Source: a candidate division LCP-89 bacterium B3_LCP
GTDB lineage: Bacteria; Electryoneota; B3-LCP
DNA length: 64,000 nucleotides
Direction of reading: 5' to 3'
Assembly (NCBI GenBank): GCA_005223185.1
Contig: NJBN01000009.1
Coordinates: 62,001-126,000, forward strand
Under the pieces are notes generated by a model that did no database searches, was not told where the DNA came from, and saw nothing but the letters and a program-made list of their open reading frames with translations. Positions 26,753-35,199 of the stretch are shown piece after piece (the stretch's first letter is position 1; every line of letters starts with the position of its first letter). The translations under genes and the position numbers were made by a program.

Positions 26753-28039
26753 ATGCCCGTCATCGCTGTGATAGGTGCACAATGGGGGGATGAAGGTAAA
26801 GGCAAGATAGTCGATCTGTTCGCTGAAAAAGCTGATGTTGTGGTGCGGTCGCAAGGCGGAGCTAACGCTGGTCACACCATTCAGCGCGATGGGCAGAGAA
26901 TCGTTCTGCATTTGCTCCCTTCAGGAATATTAACCCCCTCTATTAAATGCTTGATTGGTACTGGAGTAGTCTTAGACCCTGACGCTTTCCTTCAGGAGAT
27001 TAGCGAAGTTGAAGCGTTGGGCATCAACCTAAAAGACCGCATAGTTCTCGATTACAGAACCCATCTCGTATTTCCTACACATAAGCTGATTGAAGCATGC
27101 CAGGAAGAGGCGCGCGCGGGAGAGATGATTGGCACTACACGGCGGGGTATTGGTCCGGCGTACAGCGATAAAGCAGCCCGTCGCGGTGTCCGCGTGGGGG
27201 ATTTATTGGATAAAAACATCCGTGAGAAGATCTGTAATCAGTTATATGATCAGCATGCCGCTCTTTTAGATAAACTATACGGGAAAAAGCCACCAGAACG
27301 AGGTGAATTCCTTCGTGATGCTGAACGCTGGGCGGATGCTCTTCACCAATACGCAGGTGATGCTGTTCATCGATTTCATGAAGCTCTGGATGCTGAGCAG
27401 ACGATACTACTGGAAGGCGCTCAAGGAGTGCTGTTAGATCTGGATTTAGGCACTTATCCATTCGTTACCTCTTCGCATCCTTCCATTGGTGGACCTGTCC
27501 TGGGTATAGGTATGCCGCCCCAAAGAATCGATTTCACCCTGGGCGTGATTAAAGCTTATTGCACGCGAGTGGGTTCTGGACCATTCCCCACAGAAATGGA
27601 TGACGATACGACTGCTATAATCCGGGAAAGCGGCGCTGAATTCGGTTCGACTACGGGAAGACCCAGACGCTGTGGCTGGCTTGATCTATTCGTAGCGAAG
27701 CACGTTGCCAGATGGAACGGTTTTGACGGTTGGGCTGTGACCAAGGTTGACGTCTTAGATGGTGTGCAGCCGTTGCGGGCTTGTATAGGCTACCAGATCA
27801 GAGGTAAAGTGCAGGATTCTCTGCCGGCAACTCAGGCAGCGTGGAACGAAGCTGAACCAGTTTACGGTAACCTGAAAGGATGGTCGGATACCAGGTCTAA
27901 GAAGAAATTCGAAGCTTTACCCAAGGGAGCTTTGGAATACTTGGAAACCATCGAAAAATTCACCCAGGTTCCCGTGCATTTGATTTCCTTAGGCGCCGAT
28001 AGAGACGCCACCATTCTCCCGCGTGGAGAAATATTTTAA
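26753..28039 (+). CDS. purA: Adenylosuccinate synthetase
   Basis: 428 residues, full length for the family. The P-loop-like GAQWGDEGKGKIVD is at 8-21, the catalytic His lies in GANAGHTI, and TTRRGIGPAYSDK and the GTP-binding TKVDVLDG are present. It converts IMP and aspartate to adenylosuccinate with GTP in AMP synthesis. The start ATG follows AGGAGG at 26740. A tRNA-Lys gene begins 6 bp after the stop. Confidence 0.97.
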   Translation: MPVIAVIGAQWGDEGKGKIVDLFAEKADVVVRSQGGANAGHTIQRDGQRIVLHLLPSGILTPSIKCLIGTGVVLDPDAFLQEISEVEALGINLKDRIVLDYRTHLVFPTHKLIEACQEEARAGEMIGTTRRGIGPAYSDKAARRGVRVGDLLDKNIREKICNQLYDQHAALLDKLYGKKPPERGEFLRDAERWADALHQYAGDAVHRFHEALDAEQTILLEGAQGVLLDLDLGTYPFVTSSHPSIGGPVLGIGMPPQRIDFTLGVIKAYCTRVGSGPFPTEMDDDTTAIIRESGAEFGSTTGRPRRCGWLDLFVAKHVARWNGFDGWAVTKVDVLDGVQPLRACIGYQIRGKVQDSLPATQAAWNEAEPVYGNLKGWSDTRSKKKFEALPKGALEYLETIEKFTQVPVHLISLGADRDATILPRGEIF

Positions 28040-28045
28040 GATTAT

Positions 28046-28118
28046 GAGAATGTAGCTCAGTCGGTAGAGCAGCGGCCTTTTAAGCCGTTGGTTGCGGGTT
28101 CGATTCCCGCCATTCTCA
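28046..28118 (+). tRNA. tRNA-Lys(TTT)
   Basis: Acceptor GAGAATG/CATTCTC with discriminator A, D-arm GCTC...GAGC, anticodon loop CTTTTAA (TTT) and T-arm GCGGG-TTCGATT-CCCGC. CCA is not encoded. It starts 6 bp after purA and is probably transcribed with it. Confidence 0.95.
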
Positions 28119-28188
28119 CAAGGGTAATATCTATGCATCCATAAGGCAGTTTAGGCGTCAGACGTGAATATCTAACGCCATATTAGTA

Positions 28189-28227
28189 TAAAGGGCGCTC
28201 CACAGAAGTGAGAACGCCCTTTATTTA
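28189..28227. terminator. Bidirectional terminator after tRNA-Lys(TTT)
   Basis: AAAGGGCG (28190) pairs with CGCCCTTT (28214), with A/T-rich flanks on both sides. It lies between converging units, the secD-tRNA unit on the plus strand and the protease gene on the minus strand. Confidence 0.75.
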
Positions 28228-28252
28228 TACTTTATACTTCGAAATTATACTT

Positions 28253-31200
28253 TTACTTCACTAACACCATCTTGTTCACCGCACTGAAACTTCCCGCCTG
28301 GATACGGTAGATATATATGCCGGACGCTAAACCCGATCCATTGAAGGTAACTTCGTGTTTTCCAGCGGGATACCATGATTGTAGGGGTAGCCCTCCGTGA
28401 CTACCCAGGTAAGCACAGAGGCTTGTTCCTATATTCCGCCCGCTTATATCAAACACTTCCAACTCCACAAAACTCGCAACCGGCAGATCGAAACTGATGA
28501 CCGTCACCGGGTTAAACGGGTTAGGAGCATTCTGATAGAGGGAATATCTATCAGGTAATTCCGCTGATTCTCGGGCTGCCACACCCACAGGCGGTCCCAT
28601 CTCGTAAGCACCCATATCCGGATCGCTTCCGGCAGGGTTGGGGCGCGGATTGCCTTCAATGTCTATTTCCGGAGCTGAATAGGAATTTCCACCCAGTTCA
28701 TAAAAGGTATTTCCCGCGCTGAGGCAGGGGCTGTCATCAGTGAGGTGGTAGTCAGGAGCTCCCAGAAAAGCTGGATCTTCATCTATATTTCCCATTCCTT
28801 CCCAACCACCATCAACGTCACAGTAAACTGCGGTGCAGAAGGAGATCGCATCTAAATAGATCTGGTCATTGCTATTGCCGTAGATGATGCTGTTCATGAC
28901 CATTGGATCGGATCCATTGGCGCTGCCGATTCCACCGCCATCTCCTAAAGAAGTATTATTACAGATGGTGTTGTTGATAATTACCGGATCGGCGCCCAAA
29001 AGGTAAATGCCTCCACCCGAATTACCGTTGTTCTGCGCGATCAAGTTATTCACCAGTTCCAGATCTGACATGAACAGGAATATTGCGCCGCCGGAACCGA
29101 TAGCCTGGTTCCCGCTAAAGCTGTTCTCTGAGATCGTTCCCTCGGCAAACCAACCGTTAAACGCGCCGCCGTTCGATCCCGTGTTATTGTCAAACGTGTT
29201 CGATGTTATAACCATTTCTGCAGTGTGGCTGCGGATGGCTCCGCCGGTGGGTGCGTTGTTCTCAGTAAAGATGTTGTCATCAATGATGGTAATGCCATTA
29301 TTGCCGTAAATCGCTCCTCCTTCCATGCTGGTATTCGCTTGGAATTGGTTACTTTCCACTGTAACGTCGGAATCCAGACAACTGATTGCGCCGCCATGAT
29401 TCGAAGAATTGCTGTTGAAAACATTCTCCGTGATCTGAAGAATAGTTTCCACGCCCAATATAGCGCCGCCATCAGCACCAGCCTCGTTGCCACTGAATGA
29501 ATTGGTGGAAATCTGTGGAATTGCGCCTGAACATAGGACCGCGCCGCCGTTATACTCGGCATTGTTATCCGTAAAAGTGTTATCCGTTATCTGCGGACTC
29601 GATTCTAAGTTGTAAATCGCTGCGCCATCATAGGCGTGATTATCAGTTATCGTATTATCGATGATATTCGGATTTGAACTCTGCAGGTAGATTCCTCCGC
29701 CGTCTTCAGCTGCCGTATTGAAAGTAATCGTGTTACTGGATATTTCCGGGTTGGAATTCAGGCAGAATATAGCTCCACCATAGGCAGCAGTACAGAATTC
29801 GATGTTGTTATTTACTATCATCGGGTTCGTTTCAGAACAGAAAATCGCACCACCGCATTCATCAGTGCCATCACCGATGGCTTTACCGTAGCGCAGATTA
29901 CAGTATTCGATGCGGGAAGCATCAGATGCATTATCAAAGCGGATTCCGTGCCAGCCTATTGCGTAGATCAGGGGCGAAAACAGGATGGGATCGTCTGTTG
30001 TGCCCACTGCTTGCAGGTTAGCACCGTTTTCTACGTTTAGCCCTCCGTATTCCAGGAACATAACCTGTGTACCCGGTTCGATGGTCAGAGTTGACCCTTC
30101 AGGGATGGTGATATCACCCATCACATAGTAAGGGTTGTTCTCCGGTGACCAGGTCCCACTGACTTCACCCAGTATGGTTGTTCCGCTCCCCTGAGTGATC
30201 TCTAAAGTGGCGTAAGCATAGAGGGTATCATCCGGTATGGGAACAGGGGGATCTAATGATGAATTACTGGCAGGCCAGGTCGATTCCACAGCTGTGAAGT
30301 CAATTATCTGCCCGTCAAGGTTATTGCCGGTCCTGCGATCGTGCACGCGCATGTAAAGCTGATTCTGCATTAGTGGGTCTAAATAGCTGACGCCGTCCGT
30401 CAAATCAATTACGATATTTGAGGCAGGATAGGTTCTGGCGGTATTGGCGTTGGCATACCAATCGAAGAAATCTTCAGACCACAAAGGATCGTTGTAATCA
30501 CCAATACCGAACTGATACTGGCAGGCGTAGCGGTCGTCATGTTCGCAGCGGAAAACGCCCAAAACGGTGGGTTGGTAATCGGTGCGGTCAGTGCAGTAAT
30601 AACCCCACTGCCAGGTGATAGTATCCACCTGTACTGCCTGGTAGGTTATCCAGAAGTAGCCTCCATCTCCCCAGCCGCTACCCCAACTGTTGGCAACTTT
30701 GAAAGCGCCATATCCATCTGCAGTCTCCAGGCTGTCGTCAAAACCGCAGAAGGTTACACAGTGCCCGCCCGGGTTAGTGCCCACTACCTGGCTGGCACAA
30801 TAGATGTTATTGAAATTGCTGATGTTGTTGAAATTGTCATAAACCGAAAACGCGAAGGCTGCAGCATTCCCATCTAAAAGATGATTCTTGAGTACGTCCA
30901 GGTCATCATACAGATCAATATAATAGACGTCCTGGCTTCGGTAGGGTATGGCGGTGTAGTAGGTTTCTTCATTGGGCTGAGTGGTACAGTTCTGATCGGT
31001 ATAAGGCATCTGTGCCCAGCTCGCACACCCCAATTCTGTCAACAACAAGAAGGCATCGGAAGGGTAGGAACCAACATCATTACCACCATTTATTTGGTTG
31101 TAAACGAATGCCGGACTAAAGCGATGGTTTAAATCCTCTAAATCCCAGCCGTGTTCCTGCCATTCCTGATAGCTCTTGTAGTAGTAAGCCGTCGCAAAGG

Positions 31201-31429
31201 CTGTGCAGGACCCTTGTCCACCCTGGTTACCAACCGGCGGAAAATTCGGCGACAGATCGCAGCTTTCATCTAAATAATCAGCTGGTTGTATCGGAGATGG
31301 TTTAATCCAATCAGGAAGTTCGTACTCCCGCAAAGCACCCATCCCGTACGGCTGCGCATATACAGTCGCTACCGATACGAACAGCACAATTATACCAATA
31401 ATCCCAAGCACAGTATTTCGCAGATACAT
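28253..31429 (-). CDS. Secreted papain-like protease with beta-helix repeats and T9SS sorting domain
   Basis: 1058 residues. A signal peptide (1-25, ending VYA) precedes a C1A papain-type domain: GNQGGQGSCTAFA with Gln72 and Cys75, His223 in GGHCVTF and Asn247 in VANSWGSGWGDGG. A beta-sandwich linker follows, then from about 490 to 900 many right-handed beta-helix repeats (N-x-I/F-x-x-N, GGAI). The C-terminus is a T9SS type-A sorting domain: YQNAPNPFNPVTVISF, GLASGIYIYRI, final VLVK. It is predicted to be exported by Sec, moved over the outer membrane by T9SS, and anchored or released at the surface. The beta-helix may bind polysaccharide. Confidence 0.92.
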   Translation of the reverse strand: MYLRNTVLGIIGIIVLFVSVATVYAQPYGMGALREYELPDWIKPSPIQPADYLDESCDLSPNFPPVGNQGGQGSCTAFATAYYYKSYQEWQEHGWDLEDLNHRFSPAFVYNQINGGNDVGSYPSDAFLLLTELGCASWAQMPYTDQNCTTQPNEETYYTAIPYRSQDVYYIDLYDDLDVLKNHLLDGNAAAFAFSVYDNFNNISNFNNIYCASQVVGTNPGGHCVTFCGFDDSLETADGYGAFKVANSWGSGWGDGGYFWITYQAVQVDTITWQWGYYCTDRTDYQPTVLGVFRCEHDDRYACQYQFGIGDYNDPLWSEDFFDWYANANTARTYPASNIVIDLTDGVSYLDPLMQNQLYMRVHDRRTGNNLDGQIIDFTAVESTWPASNSSLDPPVPIPDDTLYAYATLEITQGSGTTILGEVSGTWSPENNPYYVMGDITIPEGSTLTIEPGTQVMFLEYGGLNVENGANLQAVGTTDDPILFSPLIYAIGWHGIRFDNASDASRIEYCNLRYGKAIGDGTDECGGAIFCSETNPMIVNNNIEFCTAAYGGAIFCLNSNPEISSNTITFNTAAEDGGGIYLQSSNPNIIDNTITDNHAYDGAAIYNLESSPQITDNTFTDNNAEYNGGAVLCSGAIPQISTNSFSGNEAGADGGAILGVETILQITENVFNSNSSNHGGAISCLDSDVTVESNQFQANTSMEGGAIYGNNGITIIDDNIFTENNAPTGGAIRSHTAEMVITSNTFDNNTGSNGGAFNGWFAEGTISENSFSGNQAIGSGGAIFLFMSDLELVNNLIAQNNGNSGGGIYLLGADPVIINNTICNNTSLGDGGGIGSANGSDPMVMNSIIYGNSNDQIYLDAISFCTAVYCDVDGGWEGMGNIDEDPAFLGAPDYHLTDDSPCLSAGNTFYELGGNSYSAPEIDIEGNPRPNPAGSDPDMGAYEMGPPVGVAARESAELPDRYSLYQNAPNPFNPVTVISFDLPVASFVELEVFDISGRNIGTSLCAYLGSHGGLPLQSWYPAGKHEVTFNGSGLASGIYIYRIQAGSFSAVNKMVLVK

Positions 31430-31692
31430 TCTTCTCTTCCTACAGATAAACGCGATTAAACTCCGTGTCCTGTATACGTTTTATATATTAACCTAATAAT
31501 ATAATGCTTAAATCACCCAAAGTCAAGTGAAATTATAAACTGTGATGCGGGATGCAACTAGACACTCTACGCCCCGCCCGAAAGGATAGGCTTAAATATT
31601 GTATTATAGAGCTTTCTTAAAAGGGTAAATATCATTCGGAGCGGTGCCGGACTACCTCCCAATCTCTTCAAAACCAAACCCCTAACAAATCC
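31430..31692. other. Divergent intergenic region
   Basis: About 260 bp between the start of the secreted protease (minus) and the tRNA-Leu promoter (plus). It is AT-rich and I see no gene. It presumably holds the protease promoter. Confidence 0.5.
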
Positions 31693-31721
31693 TTGACTTC
31701 TGGATAATTATTTGATATATT
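31693..31721 (+). promoter_or_regulatory. Sigma-70-type promoter of tRNA-Leu
   Basis: TTGACT, 17 bp, TATATT; the -10 ends 31 bp before the mature tRNA start. Confidence 0.75.
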
Positions 31722-31752
31722 AAATGTCTTAAGATTACTGCACCAATCAGCC

Positions 31753-31837
31753 GCCGGAGTGGTGAAATTGGCAGACGCACCGGTTTCAGGGACCGGCGGG
31801 CTTTACGCCTGTGTGGGTTCGAGTCCCACCTCCGGCA
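31753..31837 (+). tRNA. tRNA-Leu(CAG)
   Basis: 85-nt class II tRNA: acceptor GCCGGAG/CTCCGGC with discriminator A, anticodon CAG in the loop after CCGGT, a long variable arm, and T-arm GTGGG-TTCGAGT-CCCAC. Confidence 0.95.
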
Positions 31838-31845
31838 CAACTCAG

Positions 31846-31874
31846 GGTGGCTTGAATTTAAAGCCACCTTTTTT
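31846..31874 (+). terminator. Terminator after tRNA-Leu
   Basis: GGTGGCTT (31846) pairs with AAGCCACC (31861), then a run of six T. It separates the tRNA from the helicase gene that follows 15 bp later. Confidence 0.85.
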
Positions 31875-31889
31875 ATTTCTACTTAGCAG

Positions 31890-34292
31890 GTGAGCCAGGT
31901 GCTTGTAGATTCTGATAAGAGACAGCTTACTCTTTCAGTCGGAGAGTTAACCAGAATGTGCGGTGATTCCAACGCTGCTTCTTCCGGGTTTTCCTTTACA
32001 CTACGAGGCAAGCTTGGCAGCGAAGCGCACCGCAAACTGCAGGATCAGCGAAATAAAACGGGTGGCTACCGTCAAGAAGTCCACCTGAATGTACCTCTGG
32101 TGCTGGCTGATAACGGTTCGGAAGAATGGTCTGTTCGTGTACGTGGTAGGTTGGATGGTCTGATTGAAGAGATAGACCGCACCGTTGTCGAAGAGATCAA
32201 GACGGTAGCGCTTTCCCCATCGAACTTCCAATCGTTTTCCCCCCTTGAATATCCCCGTCACAAACAGCAGATTGAAATTTACCTGCATCTGCTCGCCATC
32301 GCTAGACCGGACGCAAATTGCGTGGGAAACCTGATTTATGTCAACCTTCCAGATAATCGCAGGAGATCCTTTGAGATTCCTTATATAAGTGAAGAGATCG
32401 AATCACAGATAGCTGAGCTGATCGAAGATCTGGTCCTTCGCTTAAACCGCCGTGAAGACGAGAAAGAGCAGAAGCGCCAAACTGCAGTTGACCTGAAATT
32501 CCCCTTTCCAAAGTTGCGCCCTGGGCAGGAACGTATCATATCAGAACTCGAAGACACGCTGCAAACTGCCAATGATATATTGATCGAAGCGCCCACCGGT
32601 CTGGGAAAAACCGTCGCGGTGCTGTATGCAGCCTTGAAGTACGCGTTATCAAACGATAGACGTTTGCTGTTCCTGACCTCCAAGACGACCCAGCAAGACC
32701 TGGTTTTCAATACTACCAACTTGATCCGTTCTGATGCGCCCTTTCCACGCACCTTGTGGATGCGAGCCCGTCATAAGATGTGTCTTCAGGAAGAGCAGCT
32801 CTGCCACCCAAACGAATGCGAACACCTGGTGGATTTTCAGCGTAGGGTGCGACGTAGTAAGATACTGGAGGAGCTACTTTTAAAATCCGCCATTCATCCT
32901 GATGATCTGGAAGCTATCGGAAAGGAACATACCCTCTGTCCGCATGAAATGTCTCTTTTGCTTTGCCAGGACATGGACCTTTTAATCGGTGATTACAATT
33001 ATGCCTTCGATCCTTCCTGCCGCCCTTCAGTACTTTTCGGTGAAGGTGATCCTTCGGAAATGATTTTTATCACCGATGAAGCGCATAATTTACCTGAGCG
33101 CGCCAGAGGGTATTATTCTGCTGTTTTGCATTGGTCAAAAATCGAAGCCGCCCATGAAAAGCTGCGAGGCGAAGGAATCTCACGCTTCGATGAGGTTTTG
33201 GCAGCTATCAAATCGCAGTTTGCTTATTACCTGAACGAAGCTCCCCAGCAGCATGATCCTTATCCCATCCAGTTTTCAGATCAGCATTGGTTGGATATTA
33301 TGCGGGAATTCGAAGAAGCAGTCGTACCTTATTGGTATCGCATCATGAGCAGCGATGGGAGTGGGGAAGAAGATCCCGTTTTCAACCTGCAGAGAGACCT
33401 GGAAGCGTTTCACCGATCTTTAGGATATGAAGGTGATAATTTCGTTGGATTGATCAGACGAAGACCAGAAGTTGTGCTGGAAAACCTCTGCCTGGATGCA
33501 TCACCGTTTTTAGGTGAGAATTTCGCTGAGGCGCATGCTTCGGTCTGTATGTCGGCAACTTTAGAACCGTTTGACGTCTCCAAGCAATTATTGGGCTTGA
33601 ATGAAAAGGCGGTAGCTCTTCCTCTGGAAAACCCCTTTCCACAAGAAAATCGGCATATCGCTATAGATACCACAGTTACCACGTTGTATCGCACCAGAGA
33701 AGAGAATATAATTCCCATCGCTCAAAGGATAGAGAAATTCCACCAAATGGTTAACCGCCGAACCCTGGCGTTCTTTCCCAGCTTTGAATTGATGAATCGC
33801 GTAGCAGAACATATAAGCAAAGCGGATCTGTTGAAACAAGAAGCTGAAATGTCAGATCGTCAGCGTTCTGATCTACTCAAACGTTTCAAGCAATCCGATC
33901 GCGGCCTGTTATTATGTGTAATGGGCGGTGTTTTTGCTGAAGGCGTGGATCTGCCCGGTGACCAGGTTGAGGCTGCTGTGGTAGTCGGTGTGGGTTTGCC
34001 GCAGGTTTGCACCGAAAACGAACTCTTACGCGCCTACTTCGACCGGCTTGGATGTAACGGTTTCGGTATCGCTTACCTTTATCCGGGCATGAGGAGGGTG
34101 ATTCAATCGGTTGGCCGCATTATTCGCAGTGAAGATGATCGTGGAATGATACTCCTCTTGGATAGTAGATATGAGAGAGAAGAATATATGAAGCTGATAC
34201 CTCGACATTGGTACAATTCATCATCATCCGAACTGTTTAAGGAAAATTGGGAGGATTCCGTTAATGAATTCCTGCTGTCCTATAAGGACTGA
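31890..34292 (+). CDS. PD-(D/E)XK nuclease fused to XPD/DinG-type Fe-S helicase
   Basis: 800 residues from GTG 31890; a GTG at 31899 has the better ribosome site (AGGTGAG). Residues 60-170 form a nuclease domain of the Cas4/RecB kind (VRGRLDGLIEE, VVEEIKTV, KQQIEIYLHL). A superfamily 2 helicase follows: Walker A APTGLGKTVAVLYAA, four Cys for a 4Fe-4S cluster (KMCLQEEQLCHPNEC, LCPHE), the box ITDEAHN and motif VI SVGRIIRSEDDRG. XPD/DinG enzymes unwind DNA 5'-3'; the fused nuclease suggests combined unwinding and cutting, somewhat like Dna2. The next gene overlaps by 29 bp. Confidence 0.85.
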   Translation: MSQVLVDSDKRQLTLSVGELTRMCGDSNAASSGFSFTLRGKLGSEAHRKLQDQRNKTGGYRQEVHLNVPLVLADNGSEEWSVRVRGRLDGLIEEIDRTVVEEIKTVALSPSNFQSFSPLEYPRHKQQIEIYLHLLAIARPDANCVGNLIYVNLPDNRRRSFEIPYISEEIESQIAELIEDLVLRLNRREDEKEQKRQTAVDLKFPFPKLRPGQERIISELEDTLQTANDILIEAPTGLGKTVAVLYAALKYALSNDRRLLFLTSKTTQQDLVFNTTNLIRSDAPFPRTLWMRARHKMCLQEEQLCHPNECEHLVDFQRRVRRSKILEELLLKSAIHPDDLEAIGKEHTLCPHEMSLLLCQDMDLLIGDYNYAFDPSCRPSVLFGEGDPSEMIFITDEAHNLPERARGYYSAVLHWSKIEAAHEKLRGEGISRFDEVLAAIKSQFAYYLNEAPQQHDPYPIQFSDQHWLDIMREFEEAVVPYWYRIMSSDGSGEEDPVFNLQRDLEAFHRSLGYEGDNFVGLIRRRPEVVLENLCLDASPFLGENFAEAHASVCMSATLEPFDVSKQLLGLNEKAVALPLENPFPQENRHIAIDTTVTTLYRTREENIIPIAQRIEKFHQMVNRRTLAFFPSFELMNRVAEHISKADLLKQEAEMSDRQRSDLLKRFKQSDRGLLLCVMGGVFAEGVDLPGDQVEAAVVVGVGLPQVCTENELLRAYFDRLGCNGFGIAYLYPGMRRVIQSVGRIIRSEDDRGMILLLDSRYEREEYMKLIPRHWYNSSSSELFKENWEDSVNEFLLSYKD

Positions 34293-35199
34293 GGTAAAAC
34301 AATTCGATGTTGTCGGTCTGGGACTATGCGCCTGGGATAGAATATTTCTCTTCGATGAATACCCGGGTCCTAACCAGAAAGTAGAGACTGTCGCCAGCAC
34401 CGGGTCGGGGGGAGGACCGGTGCCTAATGCGATGGTTGTCTTTTCTAAGTTGGGCGGAAAATCCGCCTTCATCGGAGTAACCGGCGATAAACAGGAAGGG
34501 CTGAAGATTCGTTCAGACTTGATCAAGTACAATGTTGATGTGACCCACCTTTCCATCCAAGCAGGGCGCAGGTCACCATGCGCTTATATCTGGGTTGACC
34601 GTCGTAACGGTCAGCGGACGGTCGCTCTGGATCCCGGTGATACCGATCCAGTTAACGCTGAGGAGTTGCCGGAAATTTTACTGAGTTCCACTCCTTTGCT
34701 TCTAATTGACGGACGCAACTCGGAAGTCTGCATCCGTGCTGCAGAACTGTGTCTGAAGGGTGACGGGAAAGTTATTCTGGATGCGGGTAGCCCCCGGCAG
34801 GGGATTGCAGATATTCTGAAAATAACCGATCACGCGGTCGTTTCATCCGATTTTTTGCGTGGCACGTTCCCGCAAACCGGTAATGATGATGCCTTAAAAC
34901 AGCTTCAGATGATGGGACCTTCTTCTGTAGTTGTAACCATGGGAGAAAAGGGAGGTCTCTGGCGTGAAGGGAAAGAGAACGGCACATATTCTGCGTTCAA
35001 AACGCCAGTTCTGGATACTACGGGCGCTGGTGATGCCTTTCACGGTGCTTACCTGTTCGGCTTGAAAATGGGTATGGATATGGTCGGGCGCTGCCGGTTT
35101 GCTTCCGCTGCTGCAGCATTAATCTGCCGAAGCTTGGGTGGGCGGGCGACTACGCCAGCCTATGAAGAAGTTCAGAAACTCATAGAGGATCAAACATGA
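34264..35199 (+). CDS. PfkB-family carbohydrate kinase
   Basis: 311 residues. The ribokinase fold is marked by DVVGLGLCAWDRIF near the N-terminus, TGSGGGPVPNAMVVFSKLGGKSAFIG (PfkB signature 1 region, about 43-68) and the C-terminal DTTGAGDAFHGAY with the catalytic Asp. It phosphorylates a sugar or related alcohol with ATP; the substrate is not evident. The start overlaps the helicase 3' end by 29 bp, and its stop overlaps the start of the next gene (ATGA at 35196). Confidence 0.88.
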   Translation: MNSCCPIRTEVKQFDVVGLGLCAWDRIFLFDEYPGPNQKVETVASTGSGGGPVPNAMVVFSKLGGKSAFIGVTGDKQEGLKIRSDLIKYNVDVTHLSIQAGRRSPCAYIWVDRRNGQRTVALDPGDTDPVNAEELPEILLSSTPLLLIDGRNSEVCIRAAELCLKGDGKVILDAGSPRQGIADILKITDHAVVSSDFLRGTFPQTGNDDALKQLQMMGPSSVVVTMGEKGGLWREGKENGTYSAFKTPVLDTTGAGDAFHGAYLFGLKMGMDMVGRCRFASAAAALICRSLGGRATTPAYEEVQKLIEDQT

